From NCBI GenBank assembly GCA_002404675.1, contig DHKE01000039.1, positions 1-6,381 on the forward strand: 6,381 nt of DNA, in the 5' to 3' direction. This document shows positions 6,143 through 6,381 of the stretch, one piece after another. Position 1 is the first letter of the stretch, and each line of letters opens with the position of its first letter. Both the position numbers and the translations under genes were made by a program. The notes below the pieces were generated by a model that saw only the letters and a list, made by a program, of their open reading frames with translations, was not told the origin of the DNA and searched no databases. Source of the DNA: Porphyromonadaceae bacterium UBA4702. Lineage in GTDB: Bacteria > Bacteroidota > Bacteroidia > Bacteroidales > Muribaculaceae.

Positions 6143-6174
6143 CTTGCACACTCCCCGAAAGATTACTAATTTTG
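6143..6174 (+). promoter_or_regulatory. Promoter of the tRNA-Asn genes
   Basis: TAATTTTG at 6167-6174 is a full match to the Bacteroidetes -7 box. CTTG at 6143-6146, with a 20-bp spacer, is one base off the -33 TTTG. Transcription should begin near 6180, leaving a precursor leader of about 43 nt before the first tRNA. No obvious terminator for the MATE gene is seen between 6090 and this promoter. Confidence 0.7.
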
Positions 6175-6222
6175 CATCGCATTTGAGGGAACGACGCTAT
6201 GTCAAACCCACGAGATGCAACT

Positions 6223-6296
6223 GCTTCAGTAGCTCAGTTGGTTAGAGCACCTGACTGTTAATCAGGGGGTCGTTGGTTCAAGCCCATCCTGAAGCG
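6223..6296 (+). tRNA. tRNA-Asn (anticodon GUU), copy 1
   Basis: The full 74-nt cloverleaf can be drawn. The acceptor stem GCTTCAG/CTGAAGC pairs perfectly at 6223-6229 and 6289-6295, with discriminator G6296. The D stem is GCTC/GAGC, and the anticodon stem CCTGA/TCAGG encloses loop CTGTTAA with anticodon GTT at 6257-6259. The variable loop is GGGTC. The T arm is GTTGG, loop TTCAAGC, CCATC. One T-stem pair is a T-T mismatch (6273 with 6287). CCA is not encoded. Confidence 0.97.
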
Positions 6297-6315
6297 CAAC
6301 GAAAATACAACTATT

Positions 6316-6381
6316 GCTTCAGTAGCTCAGTTGGTTAGAGCACCTGACTGTTAATCAGGGGGTCGTTGGTTCAAGCCCATC
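6316..6381 (+). tRNA. tRNA-Asn (anticodon GUU), copy 2, cut by the window end
   Basis: The 66 bases present are identical to copy 1, 93 bp downstream of it. The window ends after the T stem, so the last eight bases (acceptor 3' strand and discriminator) lie outside. A 19-nt spacer (6297-6315) separates the copies and has no promoter, so both are probably cut from one transcript. Confidence 0.95.

Noticed and set aside
6223..6381. Direct repeat of 66 bp at a 93-bp interval considered as a mobile-element or CRISPR-like repeat
   Set aside because: Both units fold as complete or near-complete tRNA-Asn genes; there are only two copies and no associated proteins in the window.

Overview
The window reads as chromosomal DNA from a member of the Bacteroidales, plausibly of the Muribaculaceae type; family level is inference. 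The main support is the promoters: four sites match the Bacteroidetes sigma-ABfr consensus (TTTG, 19-21 bp, TAnnTTTG), and gene starts lack Shine-Dalgarno sequences. The proteins are those of a didermic cell: an outer-membrane phospholipase, an OmpA-like lipoprotein and a MATE exporter. There is no transposase, integrase, phage gene or CRISPR array.

Layout. The left edge (1-107) is AT-rich and may hold the first ten codons of a gene leaving the window on the minus strand. At 108-512 (+) is a small, very acidic protein I do not recognise. panB (618-1439, +) follows with its own near-perfect promoter and a leader of under 20 nt. It converges on an OmpA/YiaD-like glycine-zipper lipoprotein (1523-2224, -), and a strong hairpin at 1463-1497 separates the two. 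A 397-bp divergent intergenic region (2225-2621) carries the lipoprotein promoter, an inverted repeat over its -33 box, a 14-bp palindrome and the promoter of the next operon.

That operon, to the right on the plus strand, is pldA (2622-3458), a membrane-anchored family-2-like glycosyltransferase (3469-4662) and a 12-helix MATE transporter (4698-6089). The gaps are 10 and 35 nt with no convincing terminator between genes. The window ends with a consensus promoter and two tandem identical tRNA-Asn(GUU) genes; the second is cut by the window end after its T-arm.

Functionally most of the window concerns the cell envelope: outer-membrane phospholipid turnover (PldA), envelope-peptidoglycan tethering (OmpA-like lipoprotein), glycan synthesis or transfer at the inner membrane (glycosyltransferase) and export (MATE). 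panB (coenzyme A synthesis) and the tRNAs are housekeeping genes. I found no new multi-gene defence or mobile system. The best leads are the glycosyltransferase whose two usual nucleotide-sugar/metal motifs are both substituted, its linkage to pldA, and the candidate operators in the divergent region.
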